Below are positions 51,915 through 61,736 of a stretch of DNA of 64,000 nucleotides, in pieces (within the stretch, counting starts at the first letter, position 1; the number at the start of each line of letters is the position of its first letter). The position numbers and the translations under genes are program-made. The DNA lies in contig NZ_OY782578.1 in assembly GCF_963677945.1 (NCBI RefSeq), forward strand, positions 1,550,001-1,614,000, in the 5' to 3' direction. The notes beneath the pieces are model-generated. The model made no database searches, had not been told where the DNA came from, and saw nothing but the letters and a program-made list of their open reading frames with translations. Origin of the DNA: an uncultured Bacteroides sp. (lineage in GTDB: Bacteria > Bacteroidota > Bacteroidia > Bacteroidales > Bacteroidaceae).

Positions 51915-51954
51915 ATTGATCCGCGGCCGATTATTATATCTGCTACGGATCAAT
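51915..51954. terminator. Hairpin after the GH43 operon
   Basis: Arms ATTGATCCG (51915-51923) and CGGATCAAT (51946-51954) with a 22-base loop, in the 425-base gap before the GH110-like gene. The rest of the gap is AT-rich with no gene; the loop is large for a terminator, so the call is tentative. Confidence 0.35.
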
Positions 51955-52248
51955 CATTTTATAAATCTTCTATCCAAATTTATTAATAGTTGTTTTTGAA
52001 GAATATAAACTTGTTCTCTAATAATAGCTCTATAAATAATAAATTTTACACATATAAATGGCTTTAATATTAAAAATAGTAATATATATATCTTCTATAA
52101 TGAATATTATTGTATATTTGAATGTGTATTAATTAGATTTGAATGCTCTAATATTAAGTTATAAATTACTCTTTAATATCCGTGATAGTGGTTTGGAGTA
52201 TATATAATTAATAGATTTATATTTAGTATGTTTTATAAAATTAGATAT

Positions 52249-54090
52249 ATGACTAACTCGAAATCATGGATTGTTTCCATCCTTCTTTTACTTAATTATT
52301 CAGTATTATTTGCTAATCAAATTATATCAGTTGCAGATTTTGGATTAAAACCTGATAGTCGTGTAAACTCAGTACCTTATGTTCGTAAAGCTTTAGAAGC
52401 TTGCCGTAAACAACCTGGAAGTACTTTGTTTTTTCCAAAAGGGAGATATGATTTCTGGCCTCAATATACAGTTGAAAGAGAATATTTCGAATCAAATACA
52501 ACTGATAATAATCCCAAAACTCTGGCTGTATTACTAGATAGTCTCCATAACTTTACGTTAGACGGTAATGGTTCATCATTTGTGATGCATGGACGGATGC
52601 AACCTATTACTCTGGATCACTGTTCGGACATTAATTTGAAAGGATTTACAATTGATTGGGATATACCTCTTACATCGCAAGCTAAAGTGCTGAAGGTTAC
52701 CCCCGATTATTTTGAAATTGAAATCAATACTCATGAATCTCCATATATTATCGAGAATAATAACCTTGTGTTTGTAGGAGAAGGCTGGAAAAGTAAGCTG
52801 TGGTCTATTATGGAATTTACATCAGATACACATCTGGTAGCTCCGAATACAGGCGATAGGATAGGGTGGCGGAACTATCATGCTGAAGAAGTATCTCCGG
52901 GTATTGTCCGTCTTAGTGATCCCAGTGTTGCAGCATTTTATCCTAAAGAAGGAAATTGGCTGGTGCTCCGTCATAATGAACGGGATCATGCCGGAATATT
53001 TCTTTATCACAGTCAGCGGATAAACCTGGAACAAATTGATGTATACCATTCTTGTGGATTAGGAATACTGTCACAATATAGCCAGGATCTTTCATTCAAT
53101 AAGGTCCGGGTAGTTCCAAACGCTTCAAAAAATCGTATTCTGAGTGGGCATGATGATGGATTTCACTTTATGGGATGTAGTGGCTTTATTCGTATTGAAG
53201 AATGTGAATGGGCTGGGTTGATGGATGACCCAGTTAATATTCACGGAACCTGTGTACGAATTGTAGAAATGCTTTCTTCTACCCGCATAAAGTGCAAATT
53301 TATGCACGAGCAAAGCCAGGGTATGGAGTGGGGCAGAAAATATGAAAAAGTAGGATTTATAGAGAATCATAGCATGCGCACATTAGGAACTGGCACAATT
53401 ACTTCATTTGAACCTCTGAATAAATCTGAATTTATTGTAGAATTTCAGGCACCAATTCCTAATAGCTTAACAGTTGGTGCTGCTTTAGAAAATTTGTCAT
53501 GCACGGCCGATGTAGAAATCAGAAACTCTCTCTTTGGTAGTTGCCGTGCCCGAGGCCTGTTAGTATCAACTCCCGGTAAAGTAATTATTGAAAATAATAT
53601 ATTTGAATCAAGTGGTTCGGCAATTTTAATAGCTGGTGATGCTAATCAATGGTATGAATCCGGTGCAGTGAAGAATGTTCTTATTCGTAATAATACATTT
53701 CGCTATCCGTGTCTGTCATCAGTTTATCAGTTTTGTGAGGCTGTTATCAGTATATTTCCTGAAATTCCAAAACCGGATATTCGTTATCCTTTTCATAGTA
53801 ATATCAGGATTGAGAATAATAAATTCTACTTATTTGATTATCCAATTCTTTATGCAAAATCGGTAGATGGGCTGAGCTTTATTAATAATACATTGGTTAG
53901 AGACACAACTTATCAGCCGTTTCACTATCGTAAAGACGGAATTACTCTGGATGCTTGTCGTAAGGTTATTATTTCAGGAAACCGGGCTGAAGGAGATGTT
54001 TTAGGAAAAACCATTCGTCTGCATGATATGAAACCAGGAGATTTGAAGCTACACAAAGAATCTTTCTTTCAATTGAGAAATAAACCTTAA
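52249..54090 (+). CDS. GH110-like exported alpha-galactosidase (parallel beta-helix)
   Basis: Protein of 613 aa with a signal peptide and a right-handed parallel beta-helix. The opening ISVADFGLKPDSRVNSVPYV, GRYDFWPQYTVEREYF, GNGSSFVMHGRMQPITLDHC and GFTIDWDIPLTSQ match the GH110 alpha-1,3-galactosidase pattern of Bacteroides (GlaA/GlaB) as I know it. The conserved HDDGFHFMGCSG and DDPVNIHG stretches supply acidic residues expected near the catalytic site. I use ATG 52249; 52228 adds seven residues. It stands alone after the GH43 operon. Confidence 0.72.
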   Translation: MTNSKSWIVSILLLLNYSVLFANQIISVADFGLKPDSRVNSVPYVRKALEACRKQPGSTLFFPKGRYDFWPQYTVEREYFESNTTDNNPKTLAVLLDSLHNFTLDGNGSSFVMHGRMQPITLDHCSDINLKGFTIDWDIPLTSQAKVLKVTPDYFEIEINTHESPYIIENNNLVFVGEGWKSKLWSIMEFTSDTHLVAPNTGDRIGWRNYHAEEVSPGIVRLSDPSVAAFYPKEGNWLVLRHNERDHAGIFLYHSQRINLEQIDVYHSCGLGILSQYSQDLSFNKVRVVPNASKNRILSGHDDGFHFMGCSGFIRIEECEWAGLMDDPVNIHGTCVRIVEMLSSTRIKCKFMHEQSQGMEWGRKYEKVGFIENHSMRTLGTGTITSFEPLNKSEFIVEFQAPIPNSLTVGAALENLSCTADVEIRNSLFGSCRARGLLVSTPGKVIIENNIFESSGSAILIAGDANQWYESGAVKNVLIRNNTFRYPCLSSVYQFCEAVISIFPEIPKPDIRYPFHSNIRIENNKFYLFDYPILYAKSVDGLSFINNTLVRDTTYQPFHYRKDGITLDACRKVIISGNRAEGDVLGKTIRLHDMKPGDLKLHKESFFQLRNKP

Positions 54091-54150
54091 TCTGCTATTG
54101 ATCAACATAGAGGGAATGTTTCTCTATATCAGAATGTTACTTATAATTAA

Positions 54151-54813
54151 TTAAATCCTTGTCAGTTTATTTCTGTCAAGGATAGTAATAATACGCCCAT
54201 CAGTCTTGATAATTCCTTCATTTTCGAATTCTTTGATTGTGCGTGCCAATGAAGGACGCTGTACTCCAAAGTATTCGGCTAACTGGGTTCTTGTGCGTTT
54301 TAGTATGAAATAATTCTTTTCAGGAGTAGTTTTTTCAAGTAAAAATATAGCAAGTTTATATTTTAGGCTTTTTAATGATATCATTTGTAGTTTCATAGAG
54401 AGAAAAACAGCCAGATTTGAATTTAGAGTCAGGAAGTTAATCATGAGTTTTTCATTGTGAATCATCTCATTCAGCCAATCTGATTTTGGTATTTTCAGGA
54501 ACGTACAAGGTTCCATTGTTATAACATCAACAGGGTATTTATTGTTATTTGCAAAAATGAAGGCTGGAGCCAGTGGCATTACAGCTTCCAGCATTTCTAT
54601 CTCAACGGCATTCCCTTCTTGTGTAATCATTTGGGTACGCACAATGCCTTTAACCAGTAAATACAAGTAATTGATAACTTCTCCCTGCCTCACTACAATT
54701 TCTCCTTTTTTGTAATTGATTACCGCCTTTACATTTCTTTGTAAGAATTGATCATGTTCTTCCTTGCTCATGTCTTTGAATAGCGGACAGATGGTTAAGT
54801 TATTATAATTCAT
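54151..54813 (-). CDS. Crp/Fnr-family transcriptional regulator
   Basis: Regulator of 220 aa. The N-terminal cNMP-binding fold is about 20-115, a dimer helix follows, and the HTH RTQLAEYFGVQRPSLARTIKEFE is about 170-192. Only two Cys are present, so it lacks the four-Cys cluster of FNR; haem-type or ligand-type sensing, as proposed for HcpR-like members, is an option. It is divergent from ric, ferredoxin and hemerythrin genes, which makes it a likely activator of them. Confidence 0.88.
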   Translation of the reverse strand: MNYNNLTICPLFKDMSKEEHDQFLQRNVKAVINYKKGEIVVRQGEVINYLYLLVKGIVRTQMITQEGNAVEIEMLEAVMPLAPAFIFANNNKYPVDVITMEPCTFLKIPKSDWLNEMIHNEKLMINFLTLNSNLAVFLSMKLQMISLKSLKYKLAIFLLEKTTPEKNYFILKRTRTQLAEYFGVQRPSLARTIKEFENEGIIKTDGRIITILDRNKLTRI

Positions 54814-54909
54814 GATTTCAGTGGTTTGTAATATTCATTTTTGCTAAATAAGTAAACTTTATTTGCGTAGGACAAATAAAGCAATTAAAGAATGTTAAAC
54901 GTATGGTTG

Positions 54910-54954
54910 TGTAATCCAGGTTACAGTTTATGAGGTGTTGCGCCTGTATCTTTG
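54910..54954 (+). promoter_or_regulatory. Crp/Fnr-like operator and -7 box for ric
   Basis: TGTAATCCAGGTTACA (54910-54925) is a near-perfect 16-bp palindrome; the -7 box TATCTTTG lies at 54947-54954. The spacing of 21 bases is identical to the arrangement ahead of the BFD-like gene (25576-25620). The site would centre close to -43, as expected for a class II activator. Confidence 0.6.
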
Positions 54955-55002
54955 TCGAACAAAAAAGATAGTGATTAAAATTAACCATTAAAACCACAGA
55001 AT

Positions 55003-55701
55003 ATGAAAGAGTTTAAAAAATTGAGAATTGGTGAGATTGTAGCAGATGATTTCAGAGCAGCGGAAGTCTTTAAGAAAGAAGGTATTGATTTTTGCTGTGG
55101 TGGAAATCAAAGTTTGGAAGAAGTGGCCAAAGAAAAGGATCTGAATATAGCTGAACTTGAAAATAAACTGAATAACCTGGAAACTGTTGTTCCGGGCAGA
55201 CAGCCTAATTATAAAGATTGGAATCTGGATTTTTTATGCGATTATATTGTAAATGAGTATCATAGTAAGGTTTATAGAGTTTTACCTCAAATAATGGATT
55301 ACTTGAATAAGATAGTTCAGGTTCATGGAGCCAGTCATCCGGAACTAAAGGAAATTGCTGATTTATTTTCATTGGTAAATACAGAATTACCAATACACCA
55401 GCAACAGGAAGAAAATGTGTTTTTCCCGGCTATCAAAGAAGCTTTGAGTTCAAATTCAGCAAAAGCAAAAGAGATCGTAAATTCACACATTGCCCTGATG
55501 ATGGAAGAACATGAACTGATAGGTGGTACGGTAGATAAGATAAGTGTGTTAAGCAATCACTACTCAGTACCCGATGATGGCTGTAATACTTATCATGTTA
55601 CTTATAAGTTATTAGAAGAATTTGAGGAAGACTTACACGTACATGTGCATCTTGAGAATAATATTTTATACCCTAAAGCTTTGAACCTGACTAAATCTTA
55701 A
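55003..55701 (+). CDS. ric: Iron-sulfur cluster repair di-iron protein
   Basis: Ric/ScdA/YtfE repairs iron-sulfur clusters damaged by nitric oxide or peroxide. The 232-aa protein has the ScdA N-terminal domain with DFCCGG (about 29-34), then the hemerythrin-like four-helix part. Di-iron ligand His and Glu residues are visible (EYHSKVYRVL, HPELKEIA, HQQQEENVFFP, EEHELIG, HVHLENNILYP). A Crp/Fnr-like operator lies upstream. A small ferredoxin gene follows after 31 bases. Confidence 0.93.
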   Translation: MKEFKKLRIGEIVADDFRAAEVFKKEGIDFCCGGNQSLEEVAKEKDLNIAELENKLNNLETVVPGRQPNYKDWNLDFLCDYIVNEYHSKVYRVLPQIMDYLNKIVQVHGASHPELKEIADLFSLVNTELPIHQQQEENVFFPAIKEALSSNSAKAKEIVNSHIALMMEEHELIGGTVDKISVLSNHYSVPDDGCNTYHVTYKLLEEFEEDLHVHVHLENNILYPKALNLTKS

Positions 55702-55732
55702 AACGAAATCAAACAATTTAAATTTAGATATT

Positions 55733-55924
55733 ATGGATGTTAAAAAAGTATGGATGGAAGAGGGCTGTATTGCCTGTGGAGCATGCGAAGGAATTTGCTC
55801 CAAAGTGTTTAGAGTAGAAGATATTGCCTATGTAAACGAAGGGGTAGACTATTCTGAATATTCTGATGATATTGAAGAAGCAGCAGCAAGTTGTCCTGTT
55901 GAAGTAATTAAATATTCTGAGTAA
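55733..55924 (+). CDS. Small 4Fe-4S ferredoxin
   Basis: A 63-aa protein with CIACGACEGIC (about 12-22) as the main C-x2-C-x2-C-x3-C motif and a distal Cys in ASCPVEVIKY. It is a paralogue of the ferredoxins at 61737 and 62393. It lies between ric and a hemerythrin gene, so electron supply for repair or NO defence is inferred. Confidence 0.88.
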   Translation: MDVKKVWMEEGCIACGACEGICSKVFRVEDIAYVNEGVDYSEYSDDIEEAAASCPVEVIKYSE

Positions 55925-55934
55925 ATTTACAATT

Positions 55935-56480
55935 ATGATAAATGCTAGTGAAGAATTAAGACGTGAACATGAGTTAATTAAAACAGCTCTGAATTTGCTC
56001 GAAAAGATAGCATCTGGAATTGTACAAAAAGTAAATCCAGATGTAAGTGACTTAACGGAATTAATCAATTTTGTAATTGTATTCGCTGATAAATGTCATC
56101 ATGGAAAAGAGGAAGATTTGTATTTCCCTTCTCTGGAAGAAGCTGGAATTCCGAATCATGGTGGACCTATCGGTGTAATGCTTGCAGAACATGATCAAGG
56201 AAGAAAATATATCCGTGAGATGAAAGAAAATATTTCCGGACAGAATTCTGATTTGCAGGTTTTTGCAGATGCAGCTTTTACTTATGTTGCTTTAATGAGA
56301 AATCATATTGAAAAAGAGAACAATATTTTATTCATGATGGGTGATCGTGCGATGCCGGAAAGCGTGCAAAATGATTTACTAATCAGATTTAAAGAACATG
56401 AGGGAAAAGTTATAGATAACGAGAAGCTTGAAGAATTTTATGCATTAATAGAAAGACTCTCACAGAAATATCTGCACTGA
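55935..56480 (+). CDS. Hemerythrin-domain protein
   Basis: A 181-aa four-helix protein with di-iron ligands: REHELIKTAL, DKCHHGKEEDLYFPSLEE, LAEHDQGRKYI and RNHIEKENNILFMM. Members bind oxygen or nitric oxide. It is 10 bases from the ferredoxin and completes the ric operon. It ends with a hairpin. Confidence 0.93.
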   Translation: MINASEELRREHELIKTALNLLEKIASGIVQKVNPDVSDLTELINFVIVFADKCHHGKEEDLYFPSLEEAGIPNHGGPIGVMLAEHDQGRKYIREMKENISGQNSDLQVFADAAFTYVALMRNHIEKENNILFMMGDRAMPESVQNDLLIRFKEHEGKVIDNEKLEEFYALIERLSQKYLH

Positions 56481-56499
56481 TTTTATAGACCTGTTTTTA

Positions 56500-56533
56500 C
56501 TTTGGGATTCTAAAATACAAATGAATCCCAAAG
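56500..56533. terminator. Terminator between hemerythrin and SDR genes
   Basis: Perfect 11-bp arms (56500-56510 and 56523-56533) with a 12-base loop, between converging genes. Confidence 0.6.
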
Positions 56534-56547
56534 CAAAATGAATACTG

Positions 56548-57276
56548 CTATTTGCTTCGTACCGGAAGTCGTTCCCATAGCCAATCAGGAATTAATTTCC
56601 AGAAAAATACTATAAATGCATATCTCTTATCAATAATAATAACCCGTTTTTTACGGCTTAGAGCATTGATAATCTGTTCTGCTACCCGTTCCGGCTTCAT
56701 TAGCAACGGATAATTTCCATCTTTCAATAAATCCGTCTGCACAAATCCCGGTCGGATATCTGTAAAATGAATTTTTAACTTCTCCATGCGAGATAGCTGC
56801 GCCAATGAATCGATATATGTATTCTGAAAACGCTTTGTAGCCGAATAAGCCGGAGCAACGCCCAGTCCTTTTGTTCCTGCAATAGAACTGATTACTGCTA
56901 GATGTCCGCCTCCTTTTTCCTTGAAATAATGAAAAGCAGTTGTTACCAGACGAATAAAACCTCCTACATTAGTCCGGGCCGTATTTATTTCAATATCAGC
57001 TTTTAATGTTTTGTTTTGAAATCCAATTCCCGAACTAAGCAGAAACAGATCCATTCCCCCCAATTTATTTATCAGTAACAATAACTTCTCAGGAGCATCC
57101 TCTTTTGTAACATCCAGTACCTGAGTTTCAATATTTTCGGGGTTGGTAGCCCTGAACTTTTCCAGCGCACTTTCTCGCCTACCTGCAACTCCAACTTTCC
57201 AACCCTGTTTGATATATCCTTTTGCAACCTCATATCCAATTCCGGAAGTCGCTCCTATAATTATGATTCGTTTCAT
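56548..57276 (-). CDS. Short-chain dehydrogenase/reductase
   Basis: Classical SDR of 242 aa. The cofactor loop is GATSGIGYEVAKGY (about 8-21); the catalytic set includes Ser in VISSIAGTKG and Tyr-x3-Lys in YSATKRF. The C-terminus has a hydrophobic stretch (YAFIVFFWKLIPDWLW) that may bind a membrane or a lipid-like substrate. Substrate unknown. Confidence 0.9.
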   Translation of the reverse strand: MKRIIIIGATSGIGYEVAKGYIKQGWKVGVAGRRESALEKFRATNPENIETQVLDVTKEDAPEKLLLLINKLGGMDLFLLSSGIGFQNKTLKADIEINTARTNVGGFIRLVTTAFHYFKEKGGGHLAVISSIAGTKGLGVAPAYSATKRFQNTYIDSLAQLSRMEKLKIHFTDIRPGFVQTDLLKDGNYPLLMKPERVAEQIINALSRKKRVIIIDKRYAFIVFFWKLIPDWLWERLPVRSK

Positions 57277-57407
57277 CTATTCTTTCGCATTAAGTCCGGC
57301 AAATATAACTTATTTAGTTTGTTTGATCTTTCGTATATTCAAACATTCTGCAATTATAATCCTATAGGTAACCTCAAGTGAGTATTCGATAATCCAGGTT
57401 GTAAGTT

Positions 57408-58160
57408 TTATTTAGAATTCGGCTTTAGTTTTTCAATAAGATTCATGATAAATGTAGGTGAATCCTCATTTTTCATCATACCTCTTAATTTTTGTTTCTG
57501 TTCAGGAGTAAGAGCGTCCGTCATTTGTTTCATGATACCACTTAATGAATCAAGGATTTGTGTCACCATTTCCCCAAGTTCTTTGTTGCACTGTTTGTTT
57601 AGTGTATCATCCGGCTTATCGGATAGCAGATTGAGATTTCCTTTTTGCATTAGTTCCATAAGACGAGGTAAAATAGCTGGTAAAGTTTTACTTACCGAGT
57701 CATTTAATGATTTAATGACTGCCATTTGTTTCTTGTTCAGTAAAAGAGTTGTATCCACGGGCGCAGCAGGAGCCGGTTGATTCCACTGAGCAACAATATC
57801 TTTAATTTTAAGTTTCTTTTTTGAAACAAATGTCCGGTTCTCTATTTCTTTATTATCAATAGTTTTTTCAACACCCTTCCAGTTGCCTAGCGTATACTTG
57901 TAAGAGTACTTTTTATTCATAAAGCAAGGAATCTCTAGTGTGTAGTGCTTATTGTCTATTCGTTTCATGCAATAATTACTGTCAGAAGGAGTCCATCCGT
58001 TAAAACTTCCGGCAATAAATACGGCAGAGTCCTTTTGAATGCCATTGCCTGGTAGTTCAACCGTAAAGCGAACAGAGCCCACTTGCGCATTTACATGTTG
58101 TGAGAAAAGCAAGCTACCTGTCAGGCAAAGCAGCATGCAATAAAATTGTTTTGTTTTCAT
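57408..58160 (-). CDS. Exported protein with glycogen/starch-binding-like (CBM48) domain
   Basis: Protein of 250 aa with a signal peptide ending VNAQ. Residues about 27-120 are a beta-sandwich of the CBM48/AMPK-beta type (AVFIAGSFNGWTPSD, KYSYKYTLGNWKGVE). The C-terminal half is helical, with ALTPEQKQKLRGMMKNE, and has no known enzyme motif. It is coupled to the coiled-coil gene before it (20-base gap). Role unknown. Confidence 0.7.
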   Translation of the reverse strand: MKTKQFYCMLLCLTGSLLFSQHVNAQVGSVRFTVELPGNGIQKDSAVFIAGSFNGWTPSDSNYCMKRIDNKHYTLEIPCFMNKKYSYKYTLGNWKGVEKTIDNKEIENRTFVSKKKLKIKDIVAQWNQPAPAAPVDTTLLLNKKQMAVIKSLNDSVSKTLPAILPRLMELMQKGNLNLLSDKPDDTLNKQCNKELGEMVTQILDSLSGIMKQMTDALTPEQKQKLRGMMKNEDSPTFIMNLIEKLKPNSK

Positions 58161-58180
58161 AATATTTTGTTGTTAAAATT

Positions 58181-58993
58181 CTAATTTGTTAATCCCGGTT
58201 TCCATTCTTCAATGACTTTAAGGTACAATACCTGTTTTTCCTTTTCTTTTGTAAGATTCGTAATATCGTCATCTAGTTTTTTCTGTATGGAAGTTAGCCA
58301 TTCCTTATCATTTAACTCATTTTTGTAAATGAACGGAAAACTTTGTTCCAGTTCCTCAATTTGTTTGCGTAAATTCTTAACATTCTTTTCTAATTGCAAA
58401 ACAATCCCGGCAAATTCCTCAGACTGTAAGATGGAATCTGCAGAATCTTTGGCTAAAACCAGTGATAAGAGTATTTCTCTTAAAGCCATGAAACTACCCA
58501 GATGATAAGCAGCCTGAGCTTTGATAAACAGTTCTGTTTCATATTCAGAAAGATCGGGATTAATGTCTGGATTTAGCTTCTTTATTATAATACGATAAGT
58601 CTCTTTCATTTCCTTCATTTCATCTGCCGAGATTAAAGAGTTTTTCAGATACTCTTTTGCTGCTGCCAGTTGCCGTACATTCTCTTCAATCTTCTTCTTG
58701 TGATCGGCAAAACGTATATGAATTTCCTCATCAACATTTTTCAGCTCCGGTACCTCGTTTCGGTTTATGTAGGCCTGAATCAGCTCTATGCGTAGTTTTA
58801 TTACTGCAATTTTAGTACGCAAACATAAAACCTCGTGTTGTTTTTGTCCCACAGTGCTCAGGTATAGTGAGGTAAGACTGCTTTCTTCGTAAGTCTGCAT
58901 TTCATTCTTTCTGGCAAAGAGTTCAGTAAACTCTTTCCGTAACGAACAGAATTGTTCCCGCAAAACTTGTTGTTCAGGTGTTAAATCAATCAT
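58181..58993 (-). CDS. Coiled-coil hypothetical protein
   Basis: A 270-aa, highly charged, helix-rich protein with heptad-like repeats over most of its length (KNVKNLRKQIEELEQSF, REQFCSLRKEFTELF). No signal peptide is visible. No family recognised. First of a two-gene unit with the starch-binding-like gene. Confidence 0.6.
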   Translation of the reverse strand: MIDLTPEQQVLREQFCSLRKEFTELFARKNEMQTYEESSLTSLYLSTVGQKQHEVLCLRTKIAVIKLRIELIQAYINRNEVPELKNVDEEIHIRFADHKKKIEENVRQLAAAKEYLKNSLISADEMKEMKETYRIIIKKLNPDINPDLSEYETELFIKAQAAYHLGSFMALREILLSLVLAKDSADSILQSEEFAGIVLQLEKNVKNLRKQIEELEQSFPFIYKNELNDKEWLTSIQKKLDDDITNLTKEKEKQVLYLKVIEEWKPGLTN

Positions 58994-59126
58994 ATTAACT
59001 ACTTTTTAATTGCAATAATTAAAATATGAACACCTCAAATATAAATAATATTTTTGACATTTTTCATTCTTTATTCAAAAACATCCGTTACCTGTTATTA
59101 CTATCTTTATACTATCCGTTTTTTTG

Positions 59127-59134
59127 TATCTTTG
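59127..59134 (+). promoter_or_regulatory. -7 box for the fucosidase gene
   Basis: TATCTTTG fits TAnnTTTG and lies 22 bases before the ATG at 59157. It overlaps the upstream in-frame TTG, which rules that start out. Confidence 0.6.
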
Positions 59135-59156
59135 TTCCACACTAACAAATATAACG

Positions 59157-60503
59157 ATGAACTTAAAATCAATCACATTAACATTGTTGGCCTTTTTAAC
59201 TTTAGGCACAACCAAAGCTCAGCCCTTCAAGGAGTCGAAGGAAGAAAAAGAAAAGAGAATGCAATGGTTTCAGGATGCCAAATTAGGTATCTTCATTCAT
59301 TGGGGAATCTATTCGGTAAGGGGAGTTACAGAGAGCTGGTCCTTTTATAATAACTATCTTTCTTACGATGAGTATATGTCTCAGTTGGATGGATTTACTG
59401 CTAAAAACTATAATTCGGTAGAGTGGGCTAAACTGATTAAGGAATCGGGGGCCAAATATACTGTAATTACCTCTAAACATCATGATGGAGTAGCTTTATG
59501 GGATACTCAGGCCAGTGATCTGAATACTATAAAGAAAACTCCGGCATCACGAGATTTATTGACACCCTTTACAAAAGCTGTTCGAAAAGAAGGTCTGAAA
59601 CTGGGAATATACTATTCATTGCTCGACTGGTCGAACAGTGATTACCCTTATGCAACACGTAATTCTACGCGTTATCAGATAAAAGAAGATTCAGCTCGCT
59701 GGCAACGCTTCCTTGATTTTGATAATAAGCAATTAGCTGAACTGAACAAGCAATACAAACCCGATTTGTATTGGTTTGACGGTGACTGGGATTTCAGCCC
59801 TGAAACCTGGAAGGCCAAGGAATTATCCACTATGCTTCGTACCTTTAACCCTAAAGTTATCCTCAATTCCCGTATTCAGGGTTATGGTGACTATGCCACA
59901 CCCGAGCAGGGAGTGCCTATCCGCCGCCCTGATTCTCAATGGTGGGAATTATGTATGACGATGAATGATAGCTGGGGATATGCACCAACAGATACGAACT
60001 ATAAAACAGCTAATATGTTGCTTCGTACATTTGTAGATTGCATCTCCAATGGAGGAAACCTGCTTCTTGACATCGGTCCAAAAGAGGATGGAAGCATTCC
60101 ACAAGAGCAAGTGGATATTTTAAAAGAATTTGGCCGATGGACAAGAAAACATGCCGATGCCATTTATGGTACAAGAGCAGGAATTCCCGAAGGTCATGTT
60201 ATGGCTTATACAACACTGAATAAAAATCAGGATATTCTGTACGTTTTTCTTCCATATAAACCCAATGGGCCAATTTCTATAAAAGGACTGAAAAATAAGG
60301 TAAATCGTGCCTGGGTAGTAGGTAACGGAGCACTATTGGAAACAAAAGTAGTGGGCAAAGCTTATTGGAGCAGCGTTCCCGGTATTTTATATTTCAATGT
60401 TCCGGAAAGTGTTCAGGATTCTCAAATCACAGTAGTTGCACTTTTGCTTGATGGTAAGGTTGATCTTTATCGTGAAGCTGGACAAGTTATAACAAGTAAT
60501 TAA
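59157..60503 (+). CDS. GH29 alpha-L-fucosidase
   Basis: Retaining glycosidase releasing fucose, 448 aa, with a signal peptide (about 1-20). The family motifs include LGIFIHWGIYS (about 36-46), TSKHHDGVALWD (about 109) and the nucleophile Asp in LYWFDGDWDF (about 203). The SNGGNLLLDIGPKEDG block is also diagnostic. The C-terminal part is a short beta domain. The ATG at 59157 is set by the promoter box overlapping any earlier start. It is not next to other glycosidase genes, so it may stand alone. Confidence 0.93.
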   Translation: MNLKSITLTLLAFLTLGTTKAQPFKESKEEKEKRMQWFQDAKLGIFIHWGIYSVRGVTESWSFYNNYLSYDEYMSQLDGFTAKNYNSVEWAKLIKESGAKYTVITSKHHDGVALWDTQASDLNTIKKTPASRDLLTPFTKAVRKEGLKLGIYYSLLDWSNSDYPYATRNSTRYQIKEDSARWQRFLDFDNKQLAELNKQYKPDLYWFDGDWDFSPETWKAKELSTMLRTFNPKVILNSRIQGYGDYATPEQGVPIRRPDSQWWELCMTMNDSWGYAPTDTNYKTANMLLRTFVDCISNGGNLLLDIGPKEDGSIPQEQVDILKEFGRWTRKHADAIYGTRAGIPEGHVMAYTTLNKNQDILYVFLPYKPNGPISIKGLKNKVNRAWVVGNGALLETKVVGKAYWSSVPGILYFNVPESVQDSQITVVALLLDGKVDLYREAGQVITSN

Positions 60504-60747
60504 TATTATTTTCTCACCTGAATCATAGTATTTTGCATAAAAATGGTTATAAATGGTTATTGCCAGTGAATGTGTAACATACTACTTTTGCACGAAATCC
60601 TATATAGTGTTAGTGAGTAATAATTAAAAGGATTTCAGAAGATTTTTTAAATCTCTTAAATTTAACTGGTTATGTGCAAAACAAACAATTTTTGTATTGT
60701 TAGTCACTCTTACGGATGGGTAACGGTACAAAAATTGAAGTTTTGTA

Positions 60748-61527
60748 TTAAATTAATCCTATCTTGGTAGCATAAAGCACAGCTTGTGCAGTATTTTCAG
60801 AATTTGTTTTTTCCAGAATGCTATGTCGGTGTTTGTTAACAGTGTTTATACTGATAAAAAGGCGATCGGCTATTTCTTTACTGCAGTAACCTTCCGAAAG
60901 AAGTTTTATAACATCTATTTCACGTTTCGATAGTATTGGTTTTTCAACAATATCAGTGTCATCAAAATAGTTGAAAGTTTTTCCTGTGTTTACATTTATC
61001 AGAATCCTTTTTGGCTTTCTGTTTAGATCGTGGCTTGGAATAATGTCTGATAAAAATAGCAGAAGCCAAAGATCGCCATTACTGTCGAGTTCATAAATTA
61101 CAATTCTAAAGTTAACCCATATGTATTTCCCGGTTTTGCTTTTTACTCTGAATTCGTACTTCATGATACAACCAATACGTTCCGAAGGAGATACGCTATA
61201 TGCATAATCATAACTCATAAGACCAGTTTCGAGCACAAAATACAAATCATCCGGATGGATATTATCATAGAAAGCCTCAAAGCTTTCTTCATCTATGCCT
61301 ACAAAAACCGGATGATCGAACTTGTCACATTTCTGATTATCCCTGAAGATGAACTGCATTTTGTTCAAATCAAAAATAGACATTTTCCTATTTTCTATCT
61401 TAGAGAGCTGATCTATTGCTTTTTTTATTTTTTCAGCGTCCTCGTAGGCATTATCTGACATCTTGCAACGATGATTTTCAAAAAGTTCTTTATGTCGTTT
61501 TTTAAGAGATTCTATTGGGTTCTGCAT
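60748..61527 (-). CDS. PAS-like sensor with LuxR-type HTH
   Basis: Regulator of 259 aa. The central part, about 65-175, reads as a PAS fold (HPDDLYFVLETGLM, EFRVKSKTGKYIWVNFRI); the C-terminal LuxR HTH is LSKREIDVIKLLSEGYCSKEIADRLFISINTVNKHRH (about 195-231). There is no receiver or kinase domain, so it is a one-component regulator with unknown signal. It is divergent from a ferredoxin gene. Confidence 0.88.
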   Translation of the reverse strand: MQNPIESLKKRHKELFENHRCKMSDNAYEDAEKIKKAIDQLSKIENRKMSIFDLNKMQFIFRDNQKCDKFDHPVFVGIDEESFEAFYDNIHPDDLYFVLETGLMSYDYAYSVSPSERIGCIMKYEFRVKSKTGKYIWVNFRIVIYELDSNGDLWLLLFLSDIIPSHDLNRKPKRILINVNTGKTFNYFDDTDIVEKPILSKREIDVIKLLSEGYCSKEIADRLFISINTVNKHRHSILEKTNSENTAQAVLYATKIGLI

Positions 61528-61736
61528 AGAAAATGGTTATAAATGATTATTGTATACAAATATAATGCTTTTATTATTTGTTAAAAGCATTATAACGTTA
61601 TAGATAATTTTATTTTAAAAATGAGAAGGGTTATTAACAAATAACTAACAGTTTTTATTAAACTTCTTACTAATAGTATTTGTTATACCCTTTGTGATGA
61701 TCGAATAAATTAATAATAACCTAAAAAGTTGAAAAT

